10,122 bases of DNA from an uncultured Lachnospiraceae bacterium (lineage in GTDB: Bacteria > Bacillota > Clostridia > Lachnospirales > Lachnospiraceae), in the NCBI GenBank assembly GCA_958444395.1, contig CAUCOL010000035.1, forward strand, positions 1-10,122, given 5' to 3'. Below, in pieces: positions 1 to 7,321 of the stretch. The notes beneath the pieces were generated by a model, which made no database searches, was not told the DNA's origin, and saw only the letters and a program-made list of their open reading frames with translations. Made by a program: the position numbers and the translations under genes. How positions within the stretch are numbered: the stretch's first letter is position 1; each line of letters starts with the position of its first letter.

Positions 1-237
1 GTTCGTTGCTCCCGGTCCGCTCGTTACCAGACATACGCCAACCTTTCCTGTGCTGCGTGCATATCCGTCCGCCGCATGGATCAGCGCCTGCTCATGACGT
101 GGAAGCACTACCTCGATATCATCCTGGTCATACAATGCATCGAAAATATCAATAGCCTGCCCTCCCGGATAACCAAATAAAATATCTACGCCTTCTTCTT
201 TTAAGGCTTTTACCAAAAGTTCTGTTCCTTTAATCAT
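1..237 (-). CDS. ilvB: Acetolactate synthase large subunit, N-terminal part (runs off left edge)
   Basis: This is the first 79 codons of a thiamine-diphosphate enzyme that condenses two pyruvates (or pyruvate plus 2-oxobutyrate) in the first common step of valine, leucine and isoleucine synthesis, in the cytoplasm. The visible protein begins [20 protein letters not shown] and carries the family's FGYPGGQAI stretch (residues 21-29), LPRHEQAL (45-52) with the conserved ThDP-activating glutamate at E49, the [15 protein letters not shown] block and SGPGATN at 73-79. The ATG at 237 is well supported, because GGAGG lies on the minus strand just upstream (about 247-251). A T-box leader with its own terminator precedes it, so expression should respond to uncharged tRNA of a branched-chain amino acid. 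Other ThDP enzymes share this fold, but the N-terminus together with the T-box makes the biosynthetic synthase by far the best call. Confidence 0.93.
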   Translation of the reverse strand, partial: MIKGTELLVKALKEEGVDILFGYPGGQAIDIFDALYDQDDIEVVLPRHEQALIHAADGYARSTGKVGVCLVTSGPGATN

Positions 238-332
238 ACATCTGTTCCTCCATTATTTCTATTTTCTGATGTTATCGAAGCGGAGCGTTTTTGATCTATC
301 CGGAATGACGAGTTTCCTTCTGCTTATAAATC

Positions 333-363
333 AAAAAAGCCCTAAGCTGATACAGCTTAGGGC
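333..363 (-). terminator. T-box attenuator (intrinsic terminator)
   Basis: On the minus strand GCCCTAAGCTG, a short TAT loop, and CAGCTTAGGGC form an 11-bp perfect stem (363-339), followed directly by six Ts (338-333). It lies between the T-box core and the ilvB ribosome binding site, so it is the terminator that uncharged tRNA would disrupt. Confidence 0.92.
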
Positions 364-618
364 GAATCTACGATCCGTGTTACCACCTAAATTCAAAGAA
401 GATCTCTTTGCACTCATCCGATACGCCGACATCTCTGTCATCAATATCGTTCCTCCTGTAACGGTGAGGCTCCGTTGAAGTCTACTAAAGATTCTCTCTC
501 GTTCGGTCCACTGCTCGAAGGCTACTTCCATACCACCGGAATAAAGACTCGCACCATCCGTCTTCTCTCTCCTAATCCAGAGGGCATGTACTCCTCCTCG
601 TCAAAGCATTTTAATATT
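333..618 (-). promoter_or_regulatory. T-box riboswitch leader upstream of ilvB
   Basis: On the minus strand the leader contains the T-box core AGGTGGTAACACGG (388-375), which forms the antiterminator bulge that binds the tRNA acceptor end. Upstream are the elements expected of stem I: AGTA in a GGAGGAGTAC context, AGAGAG, and GGTGCGA in the distal part. Next comes a stem III-like hairpin AACGG-AGCCTCA-CCGTT (about 459-475). It ends in an intrinsic terminator that shares sequence downstream of the T-box core, which is the standard transcription-attenuation layout. The specifier codon could not be assigned with confidence by eye. An ATC (Ile) triplet sits on the 3' side of stem I at 492-490, but the pairing there is not convincing. 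From the downstream gene an Ile, Val or Leu specifier is expected. The 5' limit is inferred from the promoter. Confidence 0.9.
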
Positions 619-624
619 GCAAAT

Positions 625-653
625 ATGTTACTCTTTTTTTACACATCTGTCAA
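625..653 (-). promoter_or_regulatory. Sigma-A-type promoter of the T-box/ilvB transcript
   Basis: On the minus strand a perfect TTGACA -35 (653-648) is followed by a 17-base spacer and TAACAT as -10 (630-625, 4 of 6 consensus positions). It starts right after the stop codon of the upstream dehydrogenase and points at the T-box leader, so the predicted start is near 618. Confidence 0.75.
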
Positions 654-658
654 GAAGC

Positions 659-1423
659 TCAGCGAATAAATTTCATCAGAAAACTGTGTGGAAGTATCTT
701 GCACAGCATCCGAAATCCCTGCATCAGACCTCCATACACCGACACGCTTTTCTGGTGCTTGGCATCCAGCAGTGCCTGTCTGACGACACGATCTGCCTTT
801 GCCATTGTCAGCTTTTTATATATTTTTACCGCTTCGTAGGTCTCTGCAATGTCGAAAAACTCTGTCTTCACTGGTCCCGGACACACTGCCGTCACTGTGA
901 TCCCGCGTGGACGCAGCTCCTGGGATAAAGCTCTGGAAAAACTGAGCACATAGGATTTGCTGGCTGCATATACTGCGAATTTTGGCTGTGGCATAAATGC
1001 TGCAGAAGATGCCATCTGCAGGATATTACTGCCTTCCGCCATATACGGCAATGCCATACAGGTGATCGCCGTCAATGCACGGCAGTTCAGATCCACCATC
1101 CCGATACTGTCCTGTCTGTCCATCGTCTCAACCTTGCCGATCATACCATAGCCCGCCGCATTTACCAGCACACGGATTCTCGGCTTTTCCTGCTCCAGTG
1201 CCTCCTGCAGCGCATCCAGTCCTTCCTGTTTCGTAAGATCCAATGTCAGTATCTTTACTCTGCGTCCCAGCAACTGCTCTTTCAGTTCCAGCAGACGTTC
1301 CTCTCTGCGGGCGATCAGCCAGATCTCTTCCACGCTGCGGTATCCCTGTGCAATCTGTCGGGCAAATTCTCTTCCCATGCCGGAAGATGCCCCTGTTATA
1401 ACTGCTACATTTCCTCTTTTCAT
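659..1423 (-). CDS. Short-chain dehydrogenase/reductase (SDR), classical type
   Basis: A cytoplasmic NAD(P)-dependent oxidoreductase of 254 residues from this start, the usual size of a classical SDR. The cofactor-binding TGASSGMG is at residues 10-17. A LDLT stretch follows the second strand pair, NAAGYG matches the family NNAG motif, a Ser-Ser pair (QMASSA) supplies the catalytic serine, YAASK gives the catalytic Tyr and Lys, and PGPVKTEF follows. The open frame continues upstream to an ATG at 1492, but those 23 residues are charged, lie before the Rossmann strand and have no clear ribosome binding site. The ATG at 1423 gives a protein that starts MKRGNVAVITG as in homologues, with a purine-rich tract just upstream. 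It lies 93 bases after the sulfatase stop with no clear terminator between, so co-transcription is likely. The substrate cannot be told. The motif set resembles the SDR subgroup (YqjQ/DltE-like) often annotated only as 'oxidoreductase'. Confidence 0.88.
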   Translation of the reverse strand: MKRGNVAVITGASSGMGREFARQIAQGYRSVEEIWLIARREERLLELKEQLLGRRVKILTLDLTKQEGLDALQEALEQEKPRIRVLVNAAGYGMIGKVETMDRQDSIGMVDLNCRALTAITCMALPYMAEGSNILQMASSAAFMPQPKFAVYAASKSYVLSFSRALSQELRPRGITVTAVCPGPVKTEFFDIAETYEAVKIYKKLTMAKADRVVRQALLDAKHQKSVSVYGGLMQGFRMLCKILPHSFLMKFIR

Positions 1424-1516
1424 CTGATTACCTGTCCCTTTCCTGTTCCTTCTTTTTCCATCTGATGCAATTTCCGCTGCTCCTTTTTCCATCCGGTTTC
1501 GATCCGAATGAATATA

Positions 1517-3361
1517 TCAATGCCCCAATTGATAATGTGCATCCTTTCTGTTTTCCTTATCGAAAAGATAATTATACTGCACGATTTCATATTCGTCCAT
1601 TAATTTGCTGGCTTCATTGCCCATCTCACTCCATTTATGCAGCCTGCCCTGGTTATCATAATAACCATTTGCGCTGACGGATGGCACCTTCTGATACAGA
1701 TCCAGCAGAAACTTCTGATAATCGGTCAGTTCGATCCCTGCCGTCTGCATCGCCAGAACGGACAGATAATTGATCGATGTTCTCTCAATCTGTTCCTCCG
1801 GAATATCATAATTGGCCCAGATCACAAACGGCACCAGATACCGCTTCATATTCTCCTCATCGGTCAGTTCATCCGGCTCATGCCCCATTACCAGTTTATA
1901 AAAATTATCCGGCAGATGCGGCTGATGATCGCCAAACATCACGATCAATGTCGGTTCATCCACCTTCTGAAAATATTCTGTCAGATCCTTCCAGGCATCA
2001 TCCGTCTTCTTAATCAACGACAGATACTGATTTGCCTGGAACTGATATTTCCCATCGGTCATCTCGACCGGCTCTGCGAAGGTATATCCCGTCTCGTCAT
2101 ACGGACTGTGGTTCTGCATCGTTACATTAAACAGGCAGAGTGAGGTTTCTTTTTCTTTCTGCTCATACAACTGCTTGATCTTGTCAAAATCTGCCGCATC
2201 ACTAATATATTTTCGTACTTTTTCCGGCTTTTTAAACGCATCCATACTGAGAAATTCATCAAAATGAAGCAGCGGATACACTCGATTCCGATTATACCCG
2301 GATGGATTGTAAGGATGCATTGCCAGTGCCTGTTTGTATGCTTTTTGGGTCTTCAGGTTACTGATGATCGTAGGTAGGTAATCATCGATATACTGCAGGT
2401 AGGGATTTCCCGGCAGAAATGCCTTGCTACAGCCGGTCAGAAACTCAAACTCCGAATTTGCCGTATACCCGCCATACACTGAGGACTCTGCATAGCCCCG
2501 AATCGTGTTTTCCTGCATGCTGTTAAAATAACTTAAATACGGACGGTTCGTCTCAAAATCTCCCAGTACACTGAGGTCTGAAAATGATTCATTCATGATC
2601 ATGATCAGATTGGGATTCTCCACATTGCCGGAATGATCTGCCAGCACACTGTTGACCTGATCTGCATCCCGGTAACGGTTCAATATCTCATCCGCTTTCT
2701 CCGGAGAATAGCCCTCCGGCTCGCTGACCGTGGATTCCCCTGCGTTTGCTGTGACATACAGAAGATAACCATACTCCGCCATGCCGATATTATGATCCCA
2801 GGTCAGATTACTGATCCCGGTCCAAAAATCCGGCGACAGACTGATCCATGCGAAGAATACAGCGGCTGCCGCCATTTGACCCATCCGCAGTAATATATTC
2901 TTCCAGGAGATCCTTTTCCCCGGTTCTTTTTTCTTCCTGCCGGCCGGCACCAGAAAACATCCCAGAATACCGATCACGCTCCATATACAGCCCGCCAGAA
3001 AGGGCAGTCCGATATGATAGCTGTATTCTCCTGCTACATTGGCAGCTGTCTTTACGGCAAACAGATCCATGTAGACCAGACCATAGCCACGGAAAGAATC
3101 CACAAAATAGTTGATCATTCCAAATAAAAAAACGACGGTTTCAGAAACCAGAAAAGCCGGACGAAGCCTGCCTGCCAATGCGGTCAGTGCAAGATTCACT
3201 CCAGCTAAGATTGCTATATTCTTAATCCCATATTCCAAGCCAATCTCCGGAATGTTTCCATCGAGAAAACACTCCAGGATCACATACTCGATCCCGGTCA
3301 GCAGTAAAAAAGCAAATACCCGGAATACAATGCTTTGACGTATCCGCTCTATCTTTTCCAT
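1517..3361 (-). CDS. LTA synthase-like membrane phosphoglycerol transferase / sulfatase-family protein
   Basis: A 614-residue polytopic protein with an extracellular alkaline-phosphatase/sulfatase fold domain. Hydrophobic segments fall at about residues 13-30, 47-65, 69-88, 118-138 and 157-175, giving five membrane helices as in lipoteichoic acid synthases. The catalytic domain starts near NPNLIMIMNESF (249-260). The metal ligand glutamate is E258, the nucleophile threonine is T300 in YGGYTANSEFEF, and further metal or active-site residues are H418 in MQNHSPYD and D478-H479 in FGDHQPHLP. The substrate-site WNR of LtaS appears as YNR at 356-358. These positions match the LtaS active site closely from memory. 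The likely job is transfer of phosphoglycerol (or a similar group) from a lipid to an envelope polymer outside the cell. The start has AGAGGGG about 8 bases upstream. It follows htrA on the same strand. Whether it makes LTA or decorates another glycan is not shown. Confidence 0.87.
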   Translation of the reverse strand: MEKIERIRQSIVFRVFAFLLLTGIEYVILECFLDGNIPEIGLEYGIKNIAILAGVNLALTALAGRLRPAFLVSETVVFLFGMINYFVDSFRGYGLVYMDLFAVKTAANVAGEYSYHIGLPFLAGCIWSVIGILGCFLVPAGRKKKEPGKRISWKNILLRMGQMAAAAVFFAWISLSPDFWTGISNLTWDHNIGMAEYGYLLYVTANAGESTVSEPEGYSPEKADEILNRYRDADQVNSVLADHSGNVENPNLIMIMNESFSDLSVLGDFETNRPYLSYFNSMQENTIRGYAESSVYGGYTANSEFEFLTGCSKAFLPGNPYLQYIDDYLPTIISNLKTQKAYKQALAMHPYNPSGYNRNRVYPLLHFDEFLSMDAFKKPEKVRKYISDAADFDKIKQLYEQKEKETSLCLFNVTMQNHSPYDETGYTFAEPVEMTDGKYQFQANQYLSLIKKTDDAWKDLTEYFQKVDEPTLIVMFGDHQPHLPDNFYKLVMGHEPDELTDEENMKRYLVPFVIWANYDIPEEQIERTSINYLSVLAMQTAGIELTDYQKFLLDLYQKVPSVSANGYYDNQGRLHKWSEMGNEASKLMDEYEIVQYNYLFDKENRKDAHYQLGH

Positions 3362-3387
3362 CCTTTCGTCCCCTCTGAACCACAGAA

Positions 3388-3438
3388 ATAAGAGAATCCG
3401 ACCGGTACATATGCGTATACCCGATCATCTTCTCTTAT
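3388..3438 (-). repeat. Inverted repeat / long stem-loop between htrA and the sulfatase gene
   Basis: ATAAGAGAA (3388-3396) and TTCTCTTAT (3430-3438) are perfect 9-bp arms. Inside them the minus-strand RNA can add a second helix, GATCGGGTA with TACCGGTC, which includes one G-U pair and a bulged G. The stem is followed on the minus strand by TTCTG rather than a clean T-run, so termination would be weak. It sits in the 120-base gap about 26 bases upstream of the sulfatase start. It could be a partial terminator after htrA, an RNA stability or processing element, or a leader structure. Confidence 0.55.
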
Positions 3439-3481
3439 CTCGAATGGATTCTATCTTTTCCTAATGCTGTGCAGCCGGCTC

Positions 3482-5449
3482 TTAATTTCCAAAGTTAAAC
3501 GGGAAGGATCCAAAGCCATCATAAGAATCACTGTTTCCGTCGTTCTGTCCGTCCTGTGAATCCCCATTGTTCTGTGAATCTCCATTGTTCTGTGAATCTC
3601 CATTGTCCCGTCCATTTCCGCCCTGACTGTTCTGCGTCGGTGCCGGTGATGCACTGCTGCCATCACTCAGGCTGTTCAGTGAAGAGGCTCCCTGTAATGT
3701 CACATCAACCTTCTGCTCTTTATATTCACCATCGGAATTTCGCTTCAATGTGATCGTTACCTTCGTGCCTTTTCGATAGCTGTTGGCTTTCTCCTTCAGA
3801 CTTTCGATCGTTGTAACCTGAATGCCATTGATCGCCGTAATGATATCGCCCTGTTTAATCCCTGCCTTGCCGGCAGCACCATCCTTTGCGACTTCTGCGA
3901 CATATACGCCGGTCGGCATATTAAAGGAAGCAGCTTCTTCTGTAACAGACTTTCCTGTAATGCCAAGATAGCCCTTCTCGTTGTCTTTCAAAACCTCTTT
4001 ATTCATCAGCTCATCAATGATCGGTGTTGCTTCCGAGATCGGGATTGCATACCCGACACCCTCAACAGAAGAAGCAGCGATTTTGGCAGAGTTGATACCA
4101 ATTACTTCGCCCTGCATATTCAAAAGTGCTCCACCACTGTTACCGGGGTTGATCGCTGCATCGGTCTGCAGCACCTTCATCTTCTGACCATTGCCTGTGT
4201 CCTGACCGGACTCTGAACTCTCTGTGATCTCGCGATCCTTAGCACTGATATAACCGACGGTTACAGACTGACCATAACCCAGTGCATTTCCGATAGCGAC
4301 TACCATCTCACCGACCTTTGCCTCTGAGGAATCTCCGAGTGCTGCGATACGGATCGACTTTAAGGTAGACTCCTTGATCGAGGTCAGTTTTACGGCAACA
4401 ACCGCAAGGTCTGCAGATGCATCTGTTCCTTTCTGCTCTGCCTCATATACCTCATTATCATAAAATTGCACCGAAATCGTCTTGGCACCCTCGATCACAT
4501 GATTATTTGTTGCGATCAACAGCTCTGTATCATTCTTGCCCACGATAAATCCGGAACCTGCACTACTGGTGTCGTCTCCCTGATAATACTGACCGAAAAG
4601 ATCATAATAATCCTGACCCTGCTGCGTACAGGTGATCGCTACGATCGACGGCATCGTGTTCCGCGCAATAGCAGATACATCCGCTGTTCCAATCGCACTT
4701 TCCGATGCCGGCAGTGTATATTTGACATTATCTGTCGTACCGGCAATATGTGTATTTGCCGCTGTCAGATTGACCCCCAGCACATGACTGGAAAACAGGC
4801 ACACCCCCTGAAAGCATACGGCTGCAACAACGCCAAACACGACTGCACACAAAGCGCAGATGCCGACCTTCTTCCAGGTCATTTTCCCCATTGGCTTATG
4901 CTGTCTGCCCGATCCCTGCGGTCCGGCACCATTTGCAGTACCACCATAGTTTCCATTTCCTCCGTTGCCGCCATTTCCACTCTGGTAACTGTAAAAAGGA
5001 TCCGACTGACTATTTGCTGACCCCTGACTTCCGCTCTGCGCCTGCTGCCAGCTGTTATTCTGCTCCTGATAAGACTGACCGGATGCCTGCCATCCGGCCT
5101 CCGTTCCACCACTCTGTGCATTGGAACCATTTGCCTGCTCTGTATCATTCCCATTTGCAGAAGACTGATATTTTGCGTTGTCATTTGCATAATAATCTCC
5201 GGAACGTGTTGCTGACTCCGGATGATCTTTATAAGAAAAGCTGTATACGGAGCTGACCGGTTCATCCTCTGTTTCTACGAAATTCCCGTATTCCCCTGTA
5301 TAATGCTTCTTTGCTGCTGTCTCTTCAGACGCCGTCTTCTCTGCAGTGTCTCCCTGTGCAGTCCCGCTTTGTCCCTCGCCTGCCTGCACTGCCTCATCTA
5401 CGTCTTTTTCATCGACTTCATTTGTAGCTTTCTTTTCCTTTTCGTCCAT
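3482..5449 (-). CDS. htrA: HtrA/DegP-like membrane-anchored serine protease with PDZ domain
   Basis: An envelope quality-control protease of about 655 residues. Numbered from this start, residues 1-190 form an acidic then Gln/Ser/Asn/Gly-rich, low-complexity cytoplasmic arm. Residues 194-219 are one membrane helix, containing several cysteines. The trypsin-like domain spans about 260-475 with the triad H317 (NNHVIEGA), D347 (ADLAV) and S438 (NPGNSGGAL). One PDZ domain follows at about 493-587 (GYLGITG to VDVTLQG), then a Ser/Asn/Gly/Asp-rich tail with a threefold DSQNNG-type hexapeptide repeat. The frame also has an ATG at 5467, but GGAGG stands five bases before the 5449 ATG while the upstream one has no good site. 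The protease acts on misfolded exported proteins outside the membrane. A promoter with an extended -10 and TTTCACA/TTTCATT boxes lies upstream. Such genes are commonly induced by envelope-stress two-component systems (CssRS in Bacillus). Confidence 0.93.
   Translation of the reverse strand: MDEKEKKATNEVDEKDVDEAVQAGEGQSGTAQGDTAEKTASEETAAKKHYTGEYGNFVETEDEPVSSVYSFSYKDHPESATRSGDYYANDNAKYQSSANGNDTEQANGSNAQSGGTEAGWQASGQSYQEQNNSWQQAQSGSQGSANSQSDPFYSYQSGNGGNGGNGNYGGTANGAGPQGSGRQHKPMGKMTWKKVGICALCAVVFGVVAAVCFQGVCLFSSHVLGVNLTAANTHIAGTTDNVKYTLPASESAIGTADVSAIARNTMPSIVAITCTQQGQDYYDLFGQYYQGDDTSSAGSGFIVGKNDTELLIATNNHVIEGAKTISVQFYDNEVYEAEQKGTDASADLAVVAVKLTSIKESTLKSIRIAALGDSSEAKVGEMVVAIGNALGYGQSVTVGYISAKDREITESSESGQDTGNGQKMKVLQTDAAINPGNSGGALLNMQGEVIGINSAKIAASSVEGVGYAIPISEATPIIDELMNKEVLKDNEKGYLGITGKSVTEEAASFNMPTGVYVAEVAKDGAAGKAGIKQGDIITAINGIQVTTIESLKEKANSYRKGTKVTITLKRNSDGEYKEQKVDVTLQGASSLNSLSDGSSASPAPTQNSQGGNGRDNGDSQNNGDSQNNGDSQDGQNDGNSDSYDGFGSFPFNFGN
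3554..3607 (-). repeat. Three tandem 18-bp repeats in the htrA 3' end
   Basis: Three consecutive units begin CTGTGAAT on the plus strand (3554, 3572 and 3590) and differ at single positions only. They encode the hexapeptide (D/N)NGDSQ three times in the low-complexity C-terminal tail of the protease. The near-identity at DNA level suggests recent slippage expansion and possible copy-number variation between strains. Confidence 0.85.
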
Positions 5450-5553
5450 ACTGGCCTCCGTTTCCATTCAGCTTTCACTGAATCCTTTTGTATCTGATGC
5501 ATCCTCTAAAACAAGCACCCAGTTCTAATACTCATTTTTGCATCGTACAGAAA

Positions 5554-5582
5554 AGTATACCACGTTTCCATACCACTGCATA
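5554..5582 (-). promoter_or_regulatory. Predicted htrA promoter (extended -10)
   Basis: On the minus strand TATACT (5559-5554) is a good -10, preceded by TGG, which makes an extended -10. The -35 position at 17 bases holds only TATGCA (3 of 6), which fits a promoter needing an activator. TTTCACA (5612-5606) and TTTCATT (5594-5588) lie just upstream. The predicted start near 5547 gives a leader of about 100 bases before the chosen ATG. Confidence 0.55.
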
Positions 5583-5758
5583 GTAACAATGAAATGTGTC
5601 GTACTTGTGAAATCCCTCTTAAATTTTTTTAAAAACTAAAATTTCCCACACCCTGATGAGCAGTTACGATCCCACCATGCGGCGAGCTCAATATTTTTCA
5701 TCCAGGTTTACGCAGACTTATAAGCAAAAATCAGAATATAATTTGCAGGGGAATAGCA

Positions 5759-5787
5759 TTGCGATTTTCGGGCGAAACCATTATAAT
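5759..5787 (+). promoter_or_regulatory. Predicted sigma-A promoter of the sugar transferase / two-component cluster
   Basis: TTGCGA (5759-5764, 4 of 6 to TTGACA) is followed by a 17-base spacer and a perfect TATAAT (5782-5787). The predicted start is near 5794, about 69 bases before the TTG codon proposed as the start of the sugar transferase. It lies inside the open frame that reaches back to the ATG at 5656, which argues against that ATG being used. Confidence 0.6.
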
Positions 5788-5798
5788 AGAATCTTAGT

Positions 5799-5831
5799 AA
5801 CTGTCAGGAACCGTGCGGATACCAGACAGTT
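5799..5831 (+). other. Stem-loop in the 5' leader of the sugar transferase
   Basis: AACTGTC (5799-5805) and GACAGTT (5825-5831) are perfect 7-bp arms around a 19-base loop, placed just after the predicted transcription start and about 20 bases before the GAGG ribosome binding site. It may be a simple leader hairpin or an mRNA-stabilising structure. No known riboswitch class was recognised. Confidence 0.35.
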
Positions 5832-5862
5832 GCGACAGTATTTTGAAAGTGAGGATGAACTT

Positions 5863-7290
5863 TTGATTAGAGAGAACCAAAAATTACTGAATTTATTTCA
5901 TGTGATCATTGATGCGATCATTATTGCCGCATCTTTTATCCTTTCATATATATTGCGTTTTGATGATATGGGATTTCTGGTGACGCACCACATCATACCG
6001 GCTTCGATCGGCTATGTGAAACCGCTGCGGGACTATGTGAATATGCTGGTTTTCCTGATCCCCTGTTATCTGATCATTTACAACCTGTGCGATCTGTATA
6101 ACCCAAAGCGTACCAGCGGACGCCGGGCAGAGTTGTTTGGACTGATCAAGGCAAATTTTCTCGGTATCATTTACTGCGTGGCAGTGCTGTTCTTTATTAA
6201 GCAGCAGAACTATGCCCGTCTCTTCCTGGTCATGTTTGCGGTAATGAATCTGATGATTGATTTCTTCTTCCGCATGTGTATCAATATGATCCTGCGCAAA
6301 ATGCGTAAAAACGGCAAGAACCTCAAGCACATTCTTCTGGTCGGCTACAGCCGGACGGCAGAAGGCTATATCGACCGTCTCCGGGTACATCCGGACTGGG
6401 GATATTATGTACACGGGATCCTGGATGATACCAAGAAAACAGGAACTACCTATAAGAATATCTCGATCATCGGAAATACCAATATGCTGGAGGATCTGCT
6501 CAGCACCAATGCCTACGATGAGATTGTCATTACATTAAGCATTGATGAGTATTCCAAACTGGAACGCATCGTTTCTACCTGTGAAAAATGTGGTGTTCAT
6601 ACGAAATTTATTCCGGATTATAACCATGTGATCCCGACGAAGCCATATACAGAGGACCTCGATGGACTGCCTGTCATTCATATCCGTCATGTTCCATTGA
6701 GTTCGTCTCTGAACAATGCCGTAAAACGTCTGATCGATGTATTTGGTTCCCTGTTCGGACTGATCGTACTGGCGATCCCGATGGGTATCGTTGCCCTTCT
6801 GATCAAGATCACTTCGCCGGGACCATTGATCTTCAAGCAGACACGTATTGGTCTGCATAACAAGGAATTTCAGATGTATAAATTCCGTTCCATGCGTGTT
6901 CAGGAGGCATCCGAAGAGAAAAAAGCATGGACAACCGCCAATGATCCGCGTGTCACGCCGATCGGCCGTTTTATGCGTAAGACGAATATTGATGAACTGC
7001 CTCAGCTGGTCAATGTCCTGCTGGGAGATATGAGTCTGGTCGGTCCCCGTCCGGAACGTCCTTTCTTTGTCAATGAATTTAAAGAAAAGATCCCACGCTA
7101 TATGATCAAGCACCAGGTACGTCCCGGCATGACCGGCTGGGCGCAGGTAAATGGCTACCGCGGCGATACCTCAATCACCAAACGAATCGACTGTGACCTT
7201 TACTATGTAGAAAACTGGTCCCTGTGGCTGGATTTTAAGATTCTTTTCCTGACATTTTTTGGACGGAAAGTCAATGAAAATGCATATTAA
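5863..7290 (+). CDS. Polyprenyl-phosphate sugar phosphotransferase (exopolysaccharide/capsule initiation)
   Basis: This enzyme transfers a sugar-1-phosphate from a UDP-sugar to undecaprenyl phosphate in the membrane, the first step of a surface polysaccharide repeat unit. From this TTG start it has 475 residues, the usual length of WcaJ/CpsE-type transferases. Four N-terminal membrane helices fall at about 11-31, 59-76, 98-112 and 118-136. A Rossmann-like CoA-binding-type region follows at 156-231 (HILLVGYSRTAEGYI). The C-terminal bacterial sugar transferase domain spans 284-475 with KFRSMR, the catalytic DE motif in NIDELPQ (377-378), GDMSLVGPRPE and RPGMTGWAQVNG. The frame is open back to an ATG at 5656, which would add 69 residues. 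That extension has no ribosome binding site, uses rare Arg codons (AGG, AGA, CGA, CGG) unlike the rest, and contains a good promoter. GAGG lies eight bases before the TTG. The sugar is not identifiable; glucose or galactose phosphate is typical. Confidence 0.88.
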   Translation: MIRENQKLLNLFHVIIDAIIIAASFILSYILRFDDMGFLVTHHIIPASIGYVKPLRDYVNMLVFLIPCYLIIYNLCDLYNPKRTSGRRAELFGLIKANFLGIIYCVAVLFFIKQQNYARLFLVMFAVMNLMIDFFFRMCINMILRKMRKNGKNLKHILLVGYSRTAEGYIDRLRVHPDWGYYVHGILDDTKKTGTTYKNISIIGNTNMLEDLLSTNAYDEIVITLSIDEYSKLERIVSTCEKCGVHTKFIPDYNHVIPTKPYTEDLDGLPVIHIRHVPLSSSLNNAVKRLIDVFGSLFGLIVLAIPMGIVALLIKITSPGPLIFKQTRIGLHNKEFQMYKFRSMRVQEASEEKKAWTTANDPRVTPIGRFMRKTNIDELPQLVNVLLGDMSLVGPRPERPFFVNEFKEKIPRYMIKHQVRPGMTGWAQVNGYRGDTSITKRIDCDLYYVENWSLWLDFKILFLTFFGRKVNENAY

Positions 7291-7321
7291 CACACATTTA
7301 TGAAAGGTATGGTGGTTTCCT

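Noticed and set aside
1424..1492. N-terminal extension of the dehydrogenase to the ATG at 1492, with ATGGAAAAAG present twice in the gap.
   Set aside because: The extension is charged, precedes the first Rossmann strand and lacks a ribosome binding site; the short repeat is purine-rich and probably chance.
1637..2143. A 168-codon plus-strand open frame.
   Set aside because: It lies wholly inside the sulfatase gene on the other strand, has no recognisable motif and no ribosome binding site.
3554..3607. Regular short repeats considered as a CRISPR remnant.
   Set aside because: Units are directly abutting with no spacers and encode an in-frame hexapeptide.
3451..3666. A minus-strand frame with a repeated IHRTM peptide that looked like a small repeat protein.
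   Set aside because: It is the shifted frame of the 18-bp repeats in the htrA tail; htrA has catalytic motifs in its own frame.
5605..5640. Plus-strand promoter TTGTGA with TTTAAA 17 bases on, before the ATG at 5656.
   Set aside because: Both hexamers are weak, the -10 lies in a simple A/T tract, and a much better promoter stands at 5759-5787.
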